Assembly: GCA_041685115.1 (NCBI GenBank)
Contig: JAWLGK010000013.1
Coordinates: 31,961-95,960, forward strand
DNA: 64,000 bases
Direction: 5' to 3'
From: JALOAT01 sp041685115
GTDB taxonomy: Bacteria; Pseudomonadota; Gammaproteobacteria; Thiohalomonadales; Thiohalomonadaceae
Part shown: positions 16,412 to 24,287 of the stretch, in pieces
Layout: the number at the start of each line of letters is the position of its first letter
Position numbering within the stretch: position 1 is the first letter of the stretch
Program-made: the position numbers and the translations under genes
The notes under the pieces: generated by a model
The model's input: the letters and a program-made list of their open reading frames with translations, nothing else
The model's database searches: none
What the model was told of the DNA's origin: nothing

Positions 16412-16988
16412 GGGCGCAGGTTACCACGGCGCCGGCGCCCGGTGACACACCGCCCGTCATGGATAATCAGGCCTGTTGCCGGTACCTGCACATCCTGATC
16501 CAAGGCCGCTCCCGCAGGGCTCGTGGCACTCCCCCGTAGGCTGTCTCTTGGTCACATTTCGCCGTTGTAGCCACCCTTCTTGCCCCCTCTCCCTCCGGGA
16601 GACGAGCGCATGGATGCGCGAGGTACGACCCCATGGATGGGGGAGGTAGACCGTGCCGGGAGCAAGCGGTCGAGAGCAACGCAGGGAGCGGTTGCCGAGG
16701 GCTGGGGAGCGGGATCGATTCAGGCGCGGCTGTTGGTCTATTGATCCCCTCATCCTGTCCTTCGGCAATTCGCTCCATGCATTGCCTACCTCCTGCATCC
16801 ATGCAGTCGTCTCCCGGCGGGAGAAGGGACGCAAGCCTCTGTCCCTCCTACGAGTGATGTGACCAACAGACAACCCGCGATTCCCGACCGCCGCACAAAA
16901 TCCATCGCGGCCTGAGGCCGCTTCTGCAACAGGCCGGCGCACCGGCAATCTATGCTTCGTGCCATCGGCGCACAGCACAGGGAGCCCC
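16412..16988. other. Gene-free stretch carrying a MITE-like repeat
   Basis: This 577-base stretch lies between the divergent esterase and flippase genes. It holds the inverted-repeat element at 16541-16873 and a degenerate REP-like palindrome at about 16906-16927 (GCGGCCTGAGGCCGC). I see no gene. The flippase promoter probably lies in the last 100 bases. Confidence 0.7.
16541..16873. mobile_element. MITE-like element with Tn5/IS50-like ends (copy A)
   Basis: The left end CTGTCTCTTGGTCACAT and the inverted right end (TTGTCTGTTGGTCACAT when reversed) pair at 15 of 17 positions. Internal sequence is shared with the element at 39099-39336, including CTCTCCCTCCGGGAG and the block GGTTGCCGAGGGCTGGGGA. 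Copy A is longer by two internal inserts. No transposase gene and no clear target duplication were seen. Confidence 0.6.
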
Positions 16989-18515
16989 ATGGATTCCAGT
17001 ACGGTTCGGCGTCGGGTCGTGGCAGGTTTCGCCTGGGAAGGCATAAGCAAAGCCATCGTGCAGACGGCCTCATGGGTGGCCACCCTGTTCGTGGCACGCC
17101 TGCTCGCGCCAAGCGATTACGGCCTCATGGCCACGGCCGGGGTGTTCATCGGCTTTCTGCTGTTCGTCACCGAGATGGGCCTGTCGCAGGGCCTCATCCA
17201 GAGCAAGACCACCGACACACGCCAGGAAGACGGCATCTTCTACCTCAGCCTGCTGGTGGGCGCGCTCAGTTACGCCGCGCTGTACGCCGGCGCTCCGACC
17301 GTCGCCGGTTTCTACCGCATGCCCCTGCTCACCGATCTGCTGCGCGTGGCAGGGGCGACCCTGCTGCTGGCGAGCCTTACCACCGTGCCGCTGGCCATCG
17401 CCCTGCGCCGCCTGGATTTCCGTTACCGCTCGCTGGTGCAGATGGCGGCGGGCTTCGCCTCCATGCTCACGGTGGTGAGCATGGCGCTCAACGAGTATGG
17501 CGTGTGGAGCCTGGTAGGCGGCACCCTGGCCCATCACCTGGTGCTCGCGCTCGGCTACCTGCCGGTGTTGCGGCGCATCCCAAAACTGCGCTTCGCCTGG
17601 CGCGAGACGGCGGCGCTCCTGAACTTCGGCCTGCAAATGACGGGCAACCGTTTTCTCAACGCGCTGTGGAGCCGCGCCGATGCGTTCATCATCGCCCGCA
17701 TGCTCGGTGAACGGCTGCTCGGCTTCTACGCCATGGCCTATCAGCTGTCCTCCATGCCGCTCGACAAGGTGGGCTCCATTTTCAACCAGGTGCTGTTTCC
17801 GGCCGTGGCGCGCTTGCAGGAACACGCCGAGGAGACGCGGCGCCTGTTTCTCGACATGCACCGCGTGCTGTTGCTCATCGGCTTCCCGGTGCTGACCGGC
17901 CTCGCGCTAACGGCCGCCGACGCGGTGCACGTGCTGCTCACAGAGAAATGGTCGCCCATCGTGCCGCTGTTGCAGGGCCTGTGCCTGGTGAACATGCTGC
18001 GCCTGAGCGGCATGGTCCTGCCGCCGGTACTCTACGCGCGCGGCCGCCCCGGCCTGATGACCCTCTACAACCTTGGCATGCTGTTGCTGCTGCCGGCGGC
18101 GATCTTCGTGGGTATGGAGTACGGCGTGGTCGGCGCGGTCTATGCCTGGATCGCCGCCTACCCGCTCATGTACGTGGTGCTGCTGGCGTTCAGCCTGCGT
18201 GAGCTCGGCCTGCCGCTGGGGCGCTTTCTCGCCAGCACGCTGCCGGCCCTCACCGCCACCGCGCTCATGGCCGCCGCAGTGGCCGCTGTGCAGCACAGCG
18301 TCGCCGATGCCCCGCTGCCGCGGCTGGTGCTCGCCGTTGTCACCGGCGCGCTCGTCTATGGGTCGGTGCTGCTGGTGCTGTACCGCGGCAAGCTGCGTAA
18401 CCTGCGCAGCGAAATCCGCCGCCTGAAACAGGGCCAGCGTCTGCCCAAGCAGGCGCCCGACGCAGCGCCGGCAACCGTGGCCGCCGAACCCGACAAGGGC
18501 CGCTCGCCGTCCTGA
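16989..18515 (+). CDS. Lipopolysaccharide/polysaccharide flippase (MOP family)
   Basis: 508 residues with about 12-14 membrane helices. The N-terminal VVAGFAWEGISKAIVQTASWVATLFVARLLAPSDYGLMA and the region around LDKVGSIFNQVLFPAVARLQ are typical of Wzx/WzxC-like flippases, which move lipid-linked oligosaccharides across the inner membrane. The C-terminal 45 residues are hydrophilic and basic. The start at 16989 gives the family N-terminus. A convergent sulfotransferase follows after one base, suggesting a polysaccharide or glycolipid modification locus. Confidence 0.88.
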   Translation: MDSSTVRRRVVAGFAWEGISKAIVQTASWVATLFVARLLAPSDYGLMATAGVFIGFLLFVTEMGLSQGLIQSKTTDTRQEDGIFYLSLLVGALSYAALYAGAPTVAGFYRMPLLTDLLRVAGATLLLASLTTVPLAIALRRLDFRYRSLVQMAAGFASMLTVVSMALNEYGVWSLVGGTLAHHLVLALGYLPVLRRIPKLRFAWRETAALLNFGLQMTGNRFLNALWSRADAFIIARMLGERLLGFYAMAYQLSSMPLDKVGSIFNQVLFPAVARLQEHAEETRRLFLDMHRVLLLIGFPVLTGLALTAADAVHVLLTEKWSPIVPLLQGLCLVNMLRLSGMVLPPVLYARGRPGLMTLYNLGMLLLLPAAIFVGMEYGVVGAVYAWIAAYPLMYVVLLAFSLRELGLPLGRFLASTLPALTATALMAAAVAAVQHSVADAPLPRLVLAVVTGALVYGSVLLVLYRGKLRNLRSEIRRLKQGQRLPKQAPDAAPATVAAEPDKGRSPS

Positions 18516-18516
18516 C

Positions 18517-19398
18517 TCAGAACGCGGTGTAGTAGGTGTGCTTGAGCCGGGTGAGCAGGGTCGGGGAACGCCGCACCCGTTCGTAACCGAACAGCGCCAG
18601 CGCATCGCCGGCGTATTCGTCGAACAGGATCGCGTCGGCGAGGGACATATGCCGCTGCCAGGCGAACACCTTCGAGGCATCCGGACGCGACACGGAGCTG
18701 CGGTGCCATTGCAGGCTCGTGGCAGGCATTTCCCGCTCGGCGTCCTCGTGGTAGGTAAGCATCACCGGGTCGTAGTCTTCGCCGAGGAAGGCACAGACGC
18801 GCCGGAGTTCTTCCCCGGGCGCGCGGATCAGGTCTTCGTAGCGCAGCTCCAGATAGCGCTGCTCGCCCAGGATGCGCCCCATCTTGCGGCCGAGCAGCGT
18901 CCTGAAACGCCAGTCCCGCGCCACCCGCGGCAGGCGCTTGCTGCCCCATGACAGGCCCTTGTTCGACAGCAACACGTCGCGGCCGTCGCGGACGATGTGG
19001 ATGAACTGCGCTTCCGGGAAGTGCAGCGCCAGGGTGTCCATCTCCGCCACGTAACCTGGCGTCTTGACACCCCAGCGTGGCTTGCCACGCGCCTTGCACC
19101 ACTCGTCGAATACCGCGGCGACGAGCTCACCGAAGCTGCCGACGCGGCGCCGTAATACCGCCTCGATGTCGGTGAGGATTTCCCCCTTGGCGGTAAACGG
19201 TTCCCTGGCGAGCGCCTCCAGCACCACGCGCTGATTGGCGCGCTCGCCGAGCGGCCCGATGGACTCGGCCAGCGGCAGGATCTGCAGAAAATCCGTTTCG
19301 AACGGCACGGCGATGCGCGGGTGCTTGTTCAGCATCAGCCGGAGCACCGTCGTGCCCGAGCGCTGCACCCCCACCACGAAAAAGGGTTTCCTGTGCAC
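18517..19398 (-). CDS. Sulfotransferase family protein
   Basis: 293 residues. The 5'-phosphosulfate loop QRSGTT (residues 12-17) and the 3'-phosphate site VRDGRDVLLSNKGLSWG identify a PAPS-dependent sulfotransferase. A YLELRYEDLIRAPGEELRRVCAFLGE segment completes the fold. It probably sulfates a carbohydrate or lipid; the convergent flippase gene is consistent with an exported glycan as acceptor, but this is only context. Confidence 0.88.
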   Translation of the reverse strand: MHRKPFFVVGVQRSGTTVLRLMLNKHPRIAVPFETDFLQILPLAESIGPLGERANQRVVLEALAREPFTAKGEILTDIEAVLRRRVGSFGELVAAVFDEWCKARGKPRWGVKTPGYVAEMDTLALHFPEAQFIHIVRDGRDVLLSNKGLSWGSKRLPRVARDWRFRTLLGRKMGRILGEQRYLELRYEDLIRAPGEELRRVCAFLGEDYDPVMLTYHEDAEREMPATSLQWHRSSVSRPDASKVFAWQRHMSLADAILFDEYAGDALALFGYERVRRSPTLLTRLKHTYYTAF

Positions 19399-19504
19399 GG
19401 TCGATCATCCCTGGCTTTTCCGCAACAGTAGCCGCACAAGTGCGCAACCGGTATAAACCGGACCGGCAATCACCGGCGTGCGTTCCTTTCCGCCGGCTGA
19501 AGGT

Positions 19505-21334
19505 TTACGCGAGGCGCTGCGACGATTCGTTGTGCGCGGGGTCCTGTCCGAGCACGACCTGGGCGTCGAAGCCGAGCCGCAAGCCGCCCCAGTGGCTGCC
19601 CCGCACATGGATGGGCATGGACAGATCGTTGAGGATCTCGCCGGTGTCCCGCATGTAGGTTTGCAACAGGAACGGCGAGGTGTTGCTGGCGGCCCGGCCG
19701 CCGGTCGGGTCGTCGAAAATGCGCTTGTCGCGACTGCACGCGATGTCCTGCTCACGGTTGCCGGTGAGCGGATGGGAGTAACGCGCATTGTGTGTGGGGC
19801 CGTAGCCATTGGTGTCCACGCACAGGGAAAACACGCCGCCGTTCACCTCATCGAGCAGGCCGTCGATGAGCGGCTGGATCTCGGCGGCGAACACCTCGTC
19901 GTAGCCGGTCTTGTATTTCTGCGGGAAGGTGCCAGCGACCGGCCGGTAGTTGCGATCGAACACGTCGACGCCGCGGGCGGCCAGTGCCTGGATCCTGCTT
20001 TCGATGAGGTCGCGGTAGCGGCGCACCGTGGCGACGATGGCATCGAGATGGCCGCTGCCGATGCGGAAGCGCGACACACTCTCCTGCACCTTTTCCGTGG
20101 CGCGGCTGAGATCGTTGGCCGACTGACGGGCCTCACCCGCGCGCCGGCTGATGACCGAGGACGCCTCGTGAATTCCGGCCACCGTCTCGTGGGTCTGGTC
20201 GTTGGTGGTGGCGAGTTCTTCCATGGCCGCGGCGATCTGCGTCAACTGGCCGCCGGTTTGCCCGAAGTCCTCCACCATGCTGCGGAAATGCGCCGAGGAA
20301 CGCGCGATCACCTGCTTGGCGGCGAGTGCCGCGCCGCTGATGGCGTCGGTCTCGCGCATGGTGTCCTTCACCAGGCCGTCCATGCCCTGGATGTTGCGCG
20401 TGATGTCCTCGGTGGCGTGCTTCACCCGCTCGGCGAGATGCCGCACCTCGTCCGCCACCACCGCGAAGCCGCGCCCCGATTCACCGGCGCGCGCCGCCTC
20501 GATGGCGGCGTTGAGCGCGAGCAGATTGGTTTGTTCCGAGACGTTCTTGATGAGCGCGACGATGTCGCCGATGCTGGCGGAACTGCGGTTCAGCTCGTTC
20601 ACCGTGGCACGAAAGTCGGTCAGCTGTTGATCGATGGCATCGATCTTCTCCGCCAGTTCGGTGAGCTCCCCCAGCGAGGACTCGGCCTTGTGCAGGTTGT
20701 CGGTGGTGGACACGGAGATCTGCTGGGCATTGGCCGAGACGTCGCCGATGGCGCGGGTGGCCTCGTTGCTGGCGTCGTATACCACACCGGCCAGTTCATC
20801 CTGCCGGGCCGCTTCATCGGCCACGCGCCGGACCACGCTCTCCACCTTCACGGATTCCACGGCGATGTGCACGCTCATGCGCCGCACGTCGTCGATGATG
20901 CCGCGCAGCCTGTCCAGGAACTGGTTGTAACCGTCCGCCAGGTCGCGGATCTCGTCGTGGGTGATGAGTGGCAGGCTGCCGGACAGGTCACCCTCCCCCT
21001 TGGCACCCACCTCGCGAAAGAATGCCGCGATCATGCGGATGGGGCGCACGATGAGGTGGTTGAGGTACCACACGAGCCCGACCGAGAAGGCCAGCGCGAA
21101 CACCGCCAGGCCAACCATCAGCCCGAAGGTCTCGTCCATGAGGCCCGCCATCTCGGCCGCCACGGGCGCGGGCACATTGGCGAGCAGTTCGCGAAGCGCC
21201 GCATGCTCGCGGTACACCAGCAGCAGATACCAGGCCTGAATGGCCACGAGCAGGAAGACGCTGGCGAGCTTTCTGCCCAGGGTGTTCCAGAAGGTTTTTT
21301 CCAGCCAGACGTAGATGGAATGCAGCGCTCCCAT
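19505..21334 (-). CDS. Methyl-accepting chemotaxis protein with C-terminal sensor domain
   Basis: 609 residues. Transmembrane helices at about 23-41 and 71-92 enclose only a 29-residue periplasmic loop; HAMP follows to about 145, and the signalling tip (EQTNLLALNAAIEAARAGES) is at about 267-286. Unlike classic MCPs, about 180 residues follow the signalling domain. They form a putative cytoplasmic sensor (DVFDRNYRPVAGTFPQKYKTGYDE...CVDTNGYGPTHNARYSHPLTG) that resembles the Cache-like domains found at the C-terminus of some proteobacterial MCPs. No methyl-accepting C-terminal pentapeptide is present. It may be co-transcribed with the small gene 75 bases upstream. Confidence 0.9.
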   Translation of the reverse strand: MGALHSIYVWLEKTFWNTLGRKLASVFLLVAIQAWYLLLVYREHAALRELLANVPAPVAAEMAGLMDETFGLMVGLAVFALAFSVGLVWYLNHLIVRPIRMIAAFFREVGAKGEGDLSGSLPLITHDEIRDLADGYNQFLDRLRGIIDDVRRMSVHIAVESVKVESVVRRVADEAARQDELAGVVYDASNEATRAIGDVSANAQQISVSTTDNLHKAESSLGELTELAEKIDAIDQQLTDFRATVNELNRSSASIGDIVALIKNVSEQTNLLALNAAIEAARAGESGRGFAVVADEVRHLAERVKHATEDITRNIQGMDGLVKDTMRETDAISGAALAAKQVIARSSAHFRSMVEDFGQTGGQLTQIAAAMEELATTNDQTHETVAGIHEASSVISRRAGEARQSANDLSRATEKVQESVSRFRIGSGHLDAIVATVRRYRDLIESRIQALAARGVDVFDRNYRPVAGTFPQKYKTGYDEVFAAEIQPLIDGLLDEVNGGVFSLCVDTNGYGPTHNARYSHPLTGNREQDIACSRDKRIFDDPTGGRAASNTSPFLLQTYMRDTGEILNDLSMPIHVRGSHWGGLRLGFDAQVVLGQDPAHNESSQRLA

Positions 21335-21409
21335 TCTTCTTCCTTACTTGACGAACAGCGCTACGCGCAGGCGCAGCGGCTGCGAAGTGGTGGCCCCTGT
21401 GGGGAGCGA

Positions 21410-21667
21410 TCAGCGGAAACGGGGATCCAGTGCCGCCGCCGTGAACACCGTGGCGAAAAACACGTTGATGACCGTGAGCACCTGGGCAGCCAAGGCTACG
21501 CCCGGCAGTGCGTGGGCCTCGGCGCCAAGGGAAATACCGGTCAGCGCCACTCCGGCGATGGCGTTGCGATAGGCGTATTGCCTGGCACGCTCCCAGACCC
21601 AAGGCAGGCGAAAAGCCAGCGTCGCGTCCACGGGCAGGTAATAGGCAAGCAGTTTTCCGAACAACAC
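21410..21667 (-). CDS. Small hypothetical membrane protein
   Basis: 85 residues with two probable hydrophobic segments (about 35-50 and 55-77). The start is a GTG at 21667 with AGGAGG three bases upstream; the TTG in the next codon would have better spacing. I do not recognise a family. It precedes the MCP on the same strand and may be co-transcribed. Confidence 0.55.
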   Translation of the reverse strand: MLFGKLLAYYLPVDATLAFRLPWVWERARQYAYRNAIAGVALTGISLGAEAHALPGVALAAQVLTVINVFFATVFTAAALDPRFR

Positions 21668-21949
21668 AGACCTCCTCGGCAGCGGTCGCGTAGCGTGCGA
21701 TAGCAGACGCGGACAAACCGCGCGAGGCGCGGGATCCTACAAACCTGCGGGTTGCCATGCAAGCTGGCGCCGCGGCGCTTATCGTTCCCATGGCCCGTGA
21801 CAAGGATTCTTCGACCGGCCTAGCCGGATCCCCGCAATCCCGCCGCGCATCCCTCTACGCAAGTCCTCGCGTCCATTGATATCCGGAATCCAGGTTCCTG
21901 CTTAGCTTTCGCATGGAAAGTCGGATTTCACTGCACAGGAGGTAGGAAA

Positions 21950-22468
21950 ATGAAACTGAACCGTTGGATGACCCTGCTGGCGGTCACCGGCACCATGGCC
22001 TCGGCACCGCTGTTTGCGCAAAACGTGCAGGAGTTGGAACGGCCCAGCGTGCCGAGCGCCCAAAGCAGCCAGGGCAGCAGCCAGGATGTGCCCTGGGCCG
22101 ATCAACAGGCCAGCATGGACGCCGCCAAGAAGCTTCAGCAGTCCCTCAAGGACAAGGGCTACGACGTGGGCGAAGTGGACGGCCTGATTGGCCCGCGCAC
22201 CCAGGCCGCCTTGCAGCAGTTCCAGAGTGACGAGGGCCTGGATGCGAGTGGTGAAATCAATGCCGAATCCCTCGCGGCGCTGGACATCGACAGCTCGGAG
22301 TTCGCCGCTTTCGGCATCTCCGAGCAACCCTCCGGCGAGCAAAGCCCGGGCGCCATGGGCAGCGGTTCCCCGCCCTCGGGTTCGGGATCCGTGGAGGGCG
22401 GCACCATCAGCCCGCGCAGCCCGTCGGGCGACGTACCCTCCAGCGACATGGGCTCGGGCTCCCGCTAG
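21950..22468 (+). CDS. Exported peptidoglycan-binding domain protein
   Basis: 172 residues. A signal peptide (cleaved near APLFAQ) is followed by a single PG_binding_1 domain at about 55-110 (AAKKLQQSLKDKGYDVGEVDGLIGPRTQAALQQFQ). The C-terminal 60 residues are low-complexity Ser/Gly/Pro. CACAGGAGGTAGG precedes the ATG, a strong ribosome site. No enzymatic domain, so it probably anchors or scaffolds at the cell wall. Confidence 0.85.
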   Translation: MKLNRWMTLLAVTGTMASAPLFAQNVQELERPSVPSAQSSQGSSQDVPWADQQASMDAAKKLQQSLKDKGYDVGEVDGLIGPRTQAALQQFQSDEGLDASGEINAESLAALDIDSSEFAAFGISEQPSGEQSPGAMGSGSPPSGSGSVEGGTISPRSPSGDVPSSDMGSGSR

Positions 22469-22479
22469 CTGGCACGTCT

Positions 22480-22524
22480 GGGCGGGGGGAACCGGGTGGA
22501 AGGTCCCGCCCGGTCCCCCCGCCC
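22480..22524 (+). terminator. Strong GC hairpin after the peptidoglycan-binding gene
   Basis: GGGCGGGGGG and CCCCCCGCCC, plus ACCGGG/CCCGGT inside, form a long stem starting 12 bases after the stop codon. It lacks a T run but is among the strongest hairpins in the window. Confidence 0.5.
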
Positions 22525-22560
22525 TCCCTTGCGCAAGGCAGCCGTGCCCCCGTTTCGGCC

Positions 22561-22589
22561 GCTCCGGGATACCGGCCCGGGGCTTTTTT
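22561..22589 (+). terminator. Rho-independent terminator
   Basis: GC-CCGGG pairs with CCCGG-GC around a short loop, followed directly by TTTTTT. It lies about 100 bases before the gene at 22689 and would end rightward transcription from the peptidoglycan-binding gene. Confidence 0.7.
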
Positions 22590-22688
22590 GCGCGACCTTT
22601 CACGCTGTCATGCCGAGGCATGTGCCGTTCCCGCCCGAGTGTGGGAAAATGGCGCACACACCAACAACAGCAGGGACCCCCAAGAACC

Positions 22689-24005
22689 ATGCCTGCATTG
22701 CAGCCCCTACGTGAACTTCCGGCCGGCAACATGTTCCGTCCGGGCGATGTATTCGTGCTGTTCGGCGAACTGTTCGGCCGCGGCTATGCCAACGGCCTGG
22801 TCGACGAGGCTCGCCGCGCCGGGATGACCATCATCGGCATCACCGTCGGCCGTCGCGAGCAGGACAACACCCTGCGTGCCCTCAACGCCGACGAGCTGAA
22901 GGTCGCCGAGGACAATCTGGGCGGCCGCATCATCAACATCCCGCTGATGGCCGGCTTCGACCTGGACGCGCCCGCCGGCACGCCCACGCCCACCGACCTG
23001 GTAGGTGAACTCAAGCTGGACAACTGGCAGGAGGCCCCCTTGGACTGGGCGCAGATCGAGCGCTGCCGCGCCCTTGGCGCGCAACGCTTCAAGTCGTCCC
23101 TGGAACAGGTGATGGCGGAGCTGGACAAGGCCATCCCGGACGGCGCCAACGTGCTGTTCGCCCACACCATGGCGGGCGGCATCATCAAGACCAAGGTGTT
23201 CCTGGCCATCGCCAATCGCGTCTACAAGGGCCGCGGCGAGCGCTTCCTGTCCTCGCGCGCGTTGCTCGACAGCGACCTCGGCAAGCTGCTGCTGATGAAT
23301 TTCGATGAGGTCACGGCCAACACCTTCGGGTATCTCATCGAGGCCAGCGGCCGCATCCGCGAGCGCCTCGCGGCAACGGGTGGCCAGACCCGTTACACCG
23401 CCTACGGTTATCACGGCACCGAGATCCTCATCGAGGGCCGCTACCAGTGGCAGACCTACACCAACTACACCCAGGGCTACGCCAAGAAGCGCCTGGAGGC
23501 CCATGCCGAGGCCGCCTGGGCCAAGGGCATCAAGGCCACGGTGTTCAACTGCCCGGAGATCCGCACCAACTCCAGCGACATCTTCGTCGGCGTGGAGCTC
23601 TCGCTGTTCCCGCTGCTTTCCGCGCTCAAGCGCGAACAGGGCGGCGCCTGGGCCGATGCACAATGGCAGGCCTGCAAGGCGCTGCTCGAGGACGGCGTAT
23701 CACTACAGTCCATCATCGACAAGATCGAGCAGTACAACACCGATCCCACCATCGCCACATTCCGCGATTTCGCCGCCTGGCCCATGGACAACACGGCCGC
23801 ACTGGCCGAGGTGATGGTCGGCACTTCCGACGAGATCACCCGCCTGCACAAGGACCGCAAGGCCCTCATCACCGATCGCCTCAGTGCGTTGGTCATCGAA
23901 GGTACCGGCCCGCTGATGTTCCACGAGGCCTCGGCGCCGCACGGCCCGGTGCTGTGGCTCAACCACGACGTGATCGCGCGCCAGCTCAACCGCGCCCACG
24001 CTTGA
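22689..24005 (+). CDS. Conserved protein, possible FabMG-type enoyl-ACP reductase relative
   Basis: 438 residues, soluble. An N-terminal Rossmann-like stretch (MFRPGDVFVLFGELFGRGYANGLVDEARRAGMTIIGITVG) and a later AYGYHGTEILI...YQWQTYTNYTQGYAKK segment look like a conserved family that public annotation, as I recall, labels enoyl-ACP reductase FabMG-like. This recollection is weak and no active-site residues can be confirmed. The start at 22689 matches the family-like N-terminus. It is monocistronic, with a terminator upstream and a hairpin repeat downstream. Confidence 0.55.
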   Translation: MPALQPLRELPAGNMFRPGDVFVLFGELFGRGYANGLVDEARRAGMTIIGITVGRREQDNTLRALNADELKVAEDNLGGRIINIPLMAGFDLDAPAGTPTPTDLVGELKLDNWQEAPLDWAQIERCRALGAQRFKSSLEQVMAELDKAIPDGANVLFAHTMAGGIIKTKVFLAIANRVYKGRGERFLSSRALLDSDLGKLLLMNFDEVTANTFGYLIEASGRIRERLAATGGQTRYTAYGYHGTEILIEGRYQWQTYTNYTQGYAKKRLEAHAEAAWAKGIKATVFNCPEIRTNSSDIFVGVELSLFPLLSALKREQGGAWADAQWQACKALLEDGVSLQSIIDKIEQYNTDPTIATFRDFAAWPMDNTAALAEVMVGTSDEITRLHKDRKALITDRLSALVIEGTGPLMFHEASAPHGPVLWLNHDVIARQLNRAHA

Positions 24006-24110
24006 TGTGAACCGCGCCGGGCCCGCCACGAGCCCGGCGCATGGCATTTCCCCGCTCCCCGGCGGCATCGATGCCGCCGGCGGGTGTACTGTTTCGCTTG
24101 TTCCAAAGCG

Positions 24111-24210
24111 TGAGTCTCTGCCAAGGCGCAAAGAACGCCAAAGAGGATCACGGTCGCAGAAGGAATTTCCTTCGGTCCTATCCCTGGCATTCTTGGCGTC
24201 TTTGCGAGAA
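24111..24210. repeat. Hairpin repeat, CACAGAG/GGCGCAAAG family (copy 3)
   Basis: The left arm CCAAGGCGCAAAGAACGCCA and right arm TTCTTGGCGTCTTTGCGAGA are imperfect inverted repeats, a variant of the copies at 2.9 and 11.9 kb. It lies between two rightward genes. Confidence 0.6.
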
Positions 24211-24287
24211 CCTAGGCGCTCCAAGGCTCGGAACACCCACCTGCGGTTGCGCTAGAGGCCGCGTTTTTTTTCGACCCGGAGAAGGGA

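Noticed and set aside
16620..17083. Leftward frames reading SPRQPLPALL-type peptides
   Set aside because: They are translations of the MITE-like repeat and recur at 34.7 and 39.2 kb; no ribosome sites.
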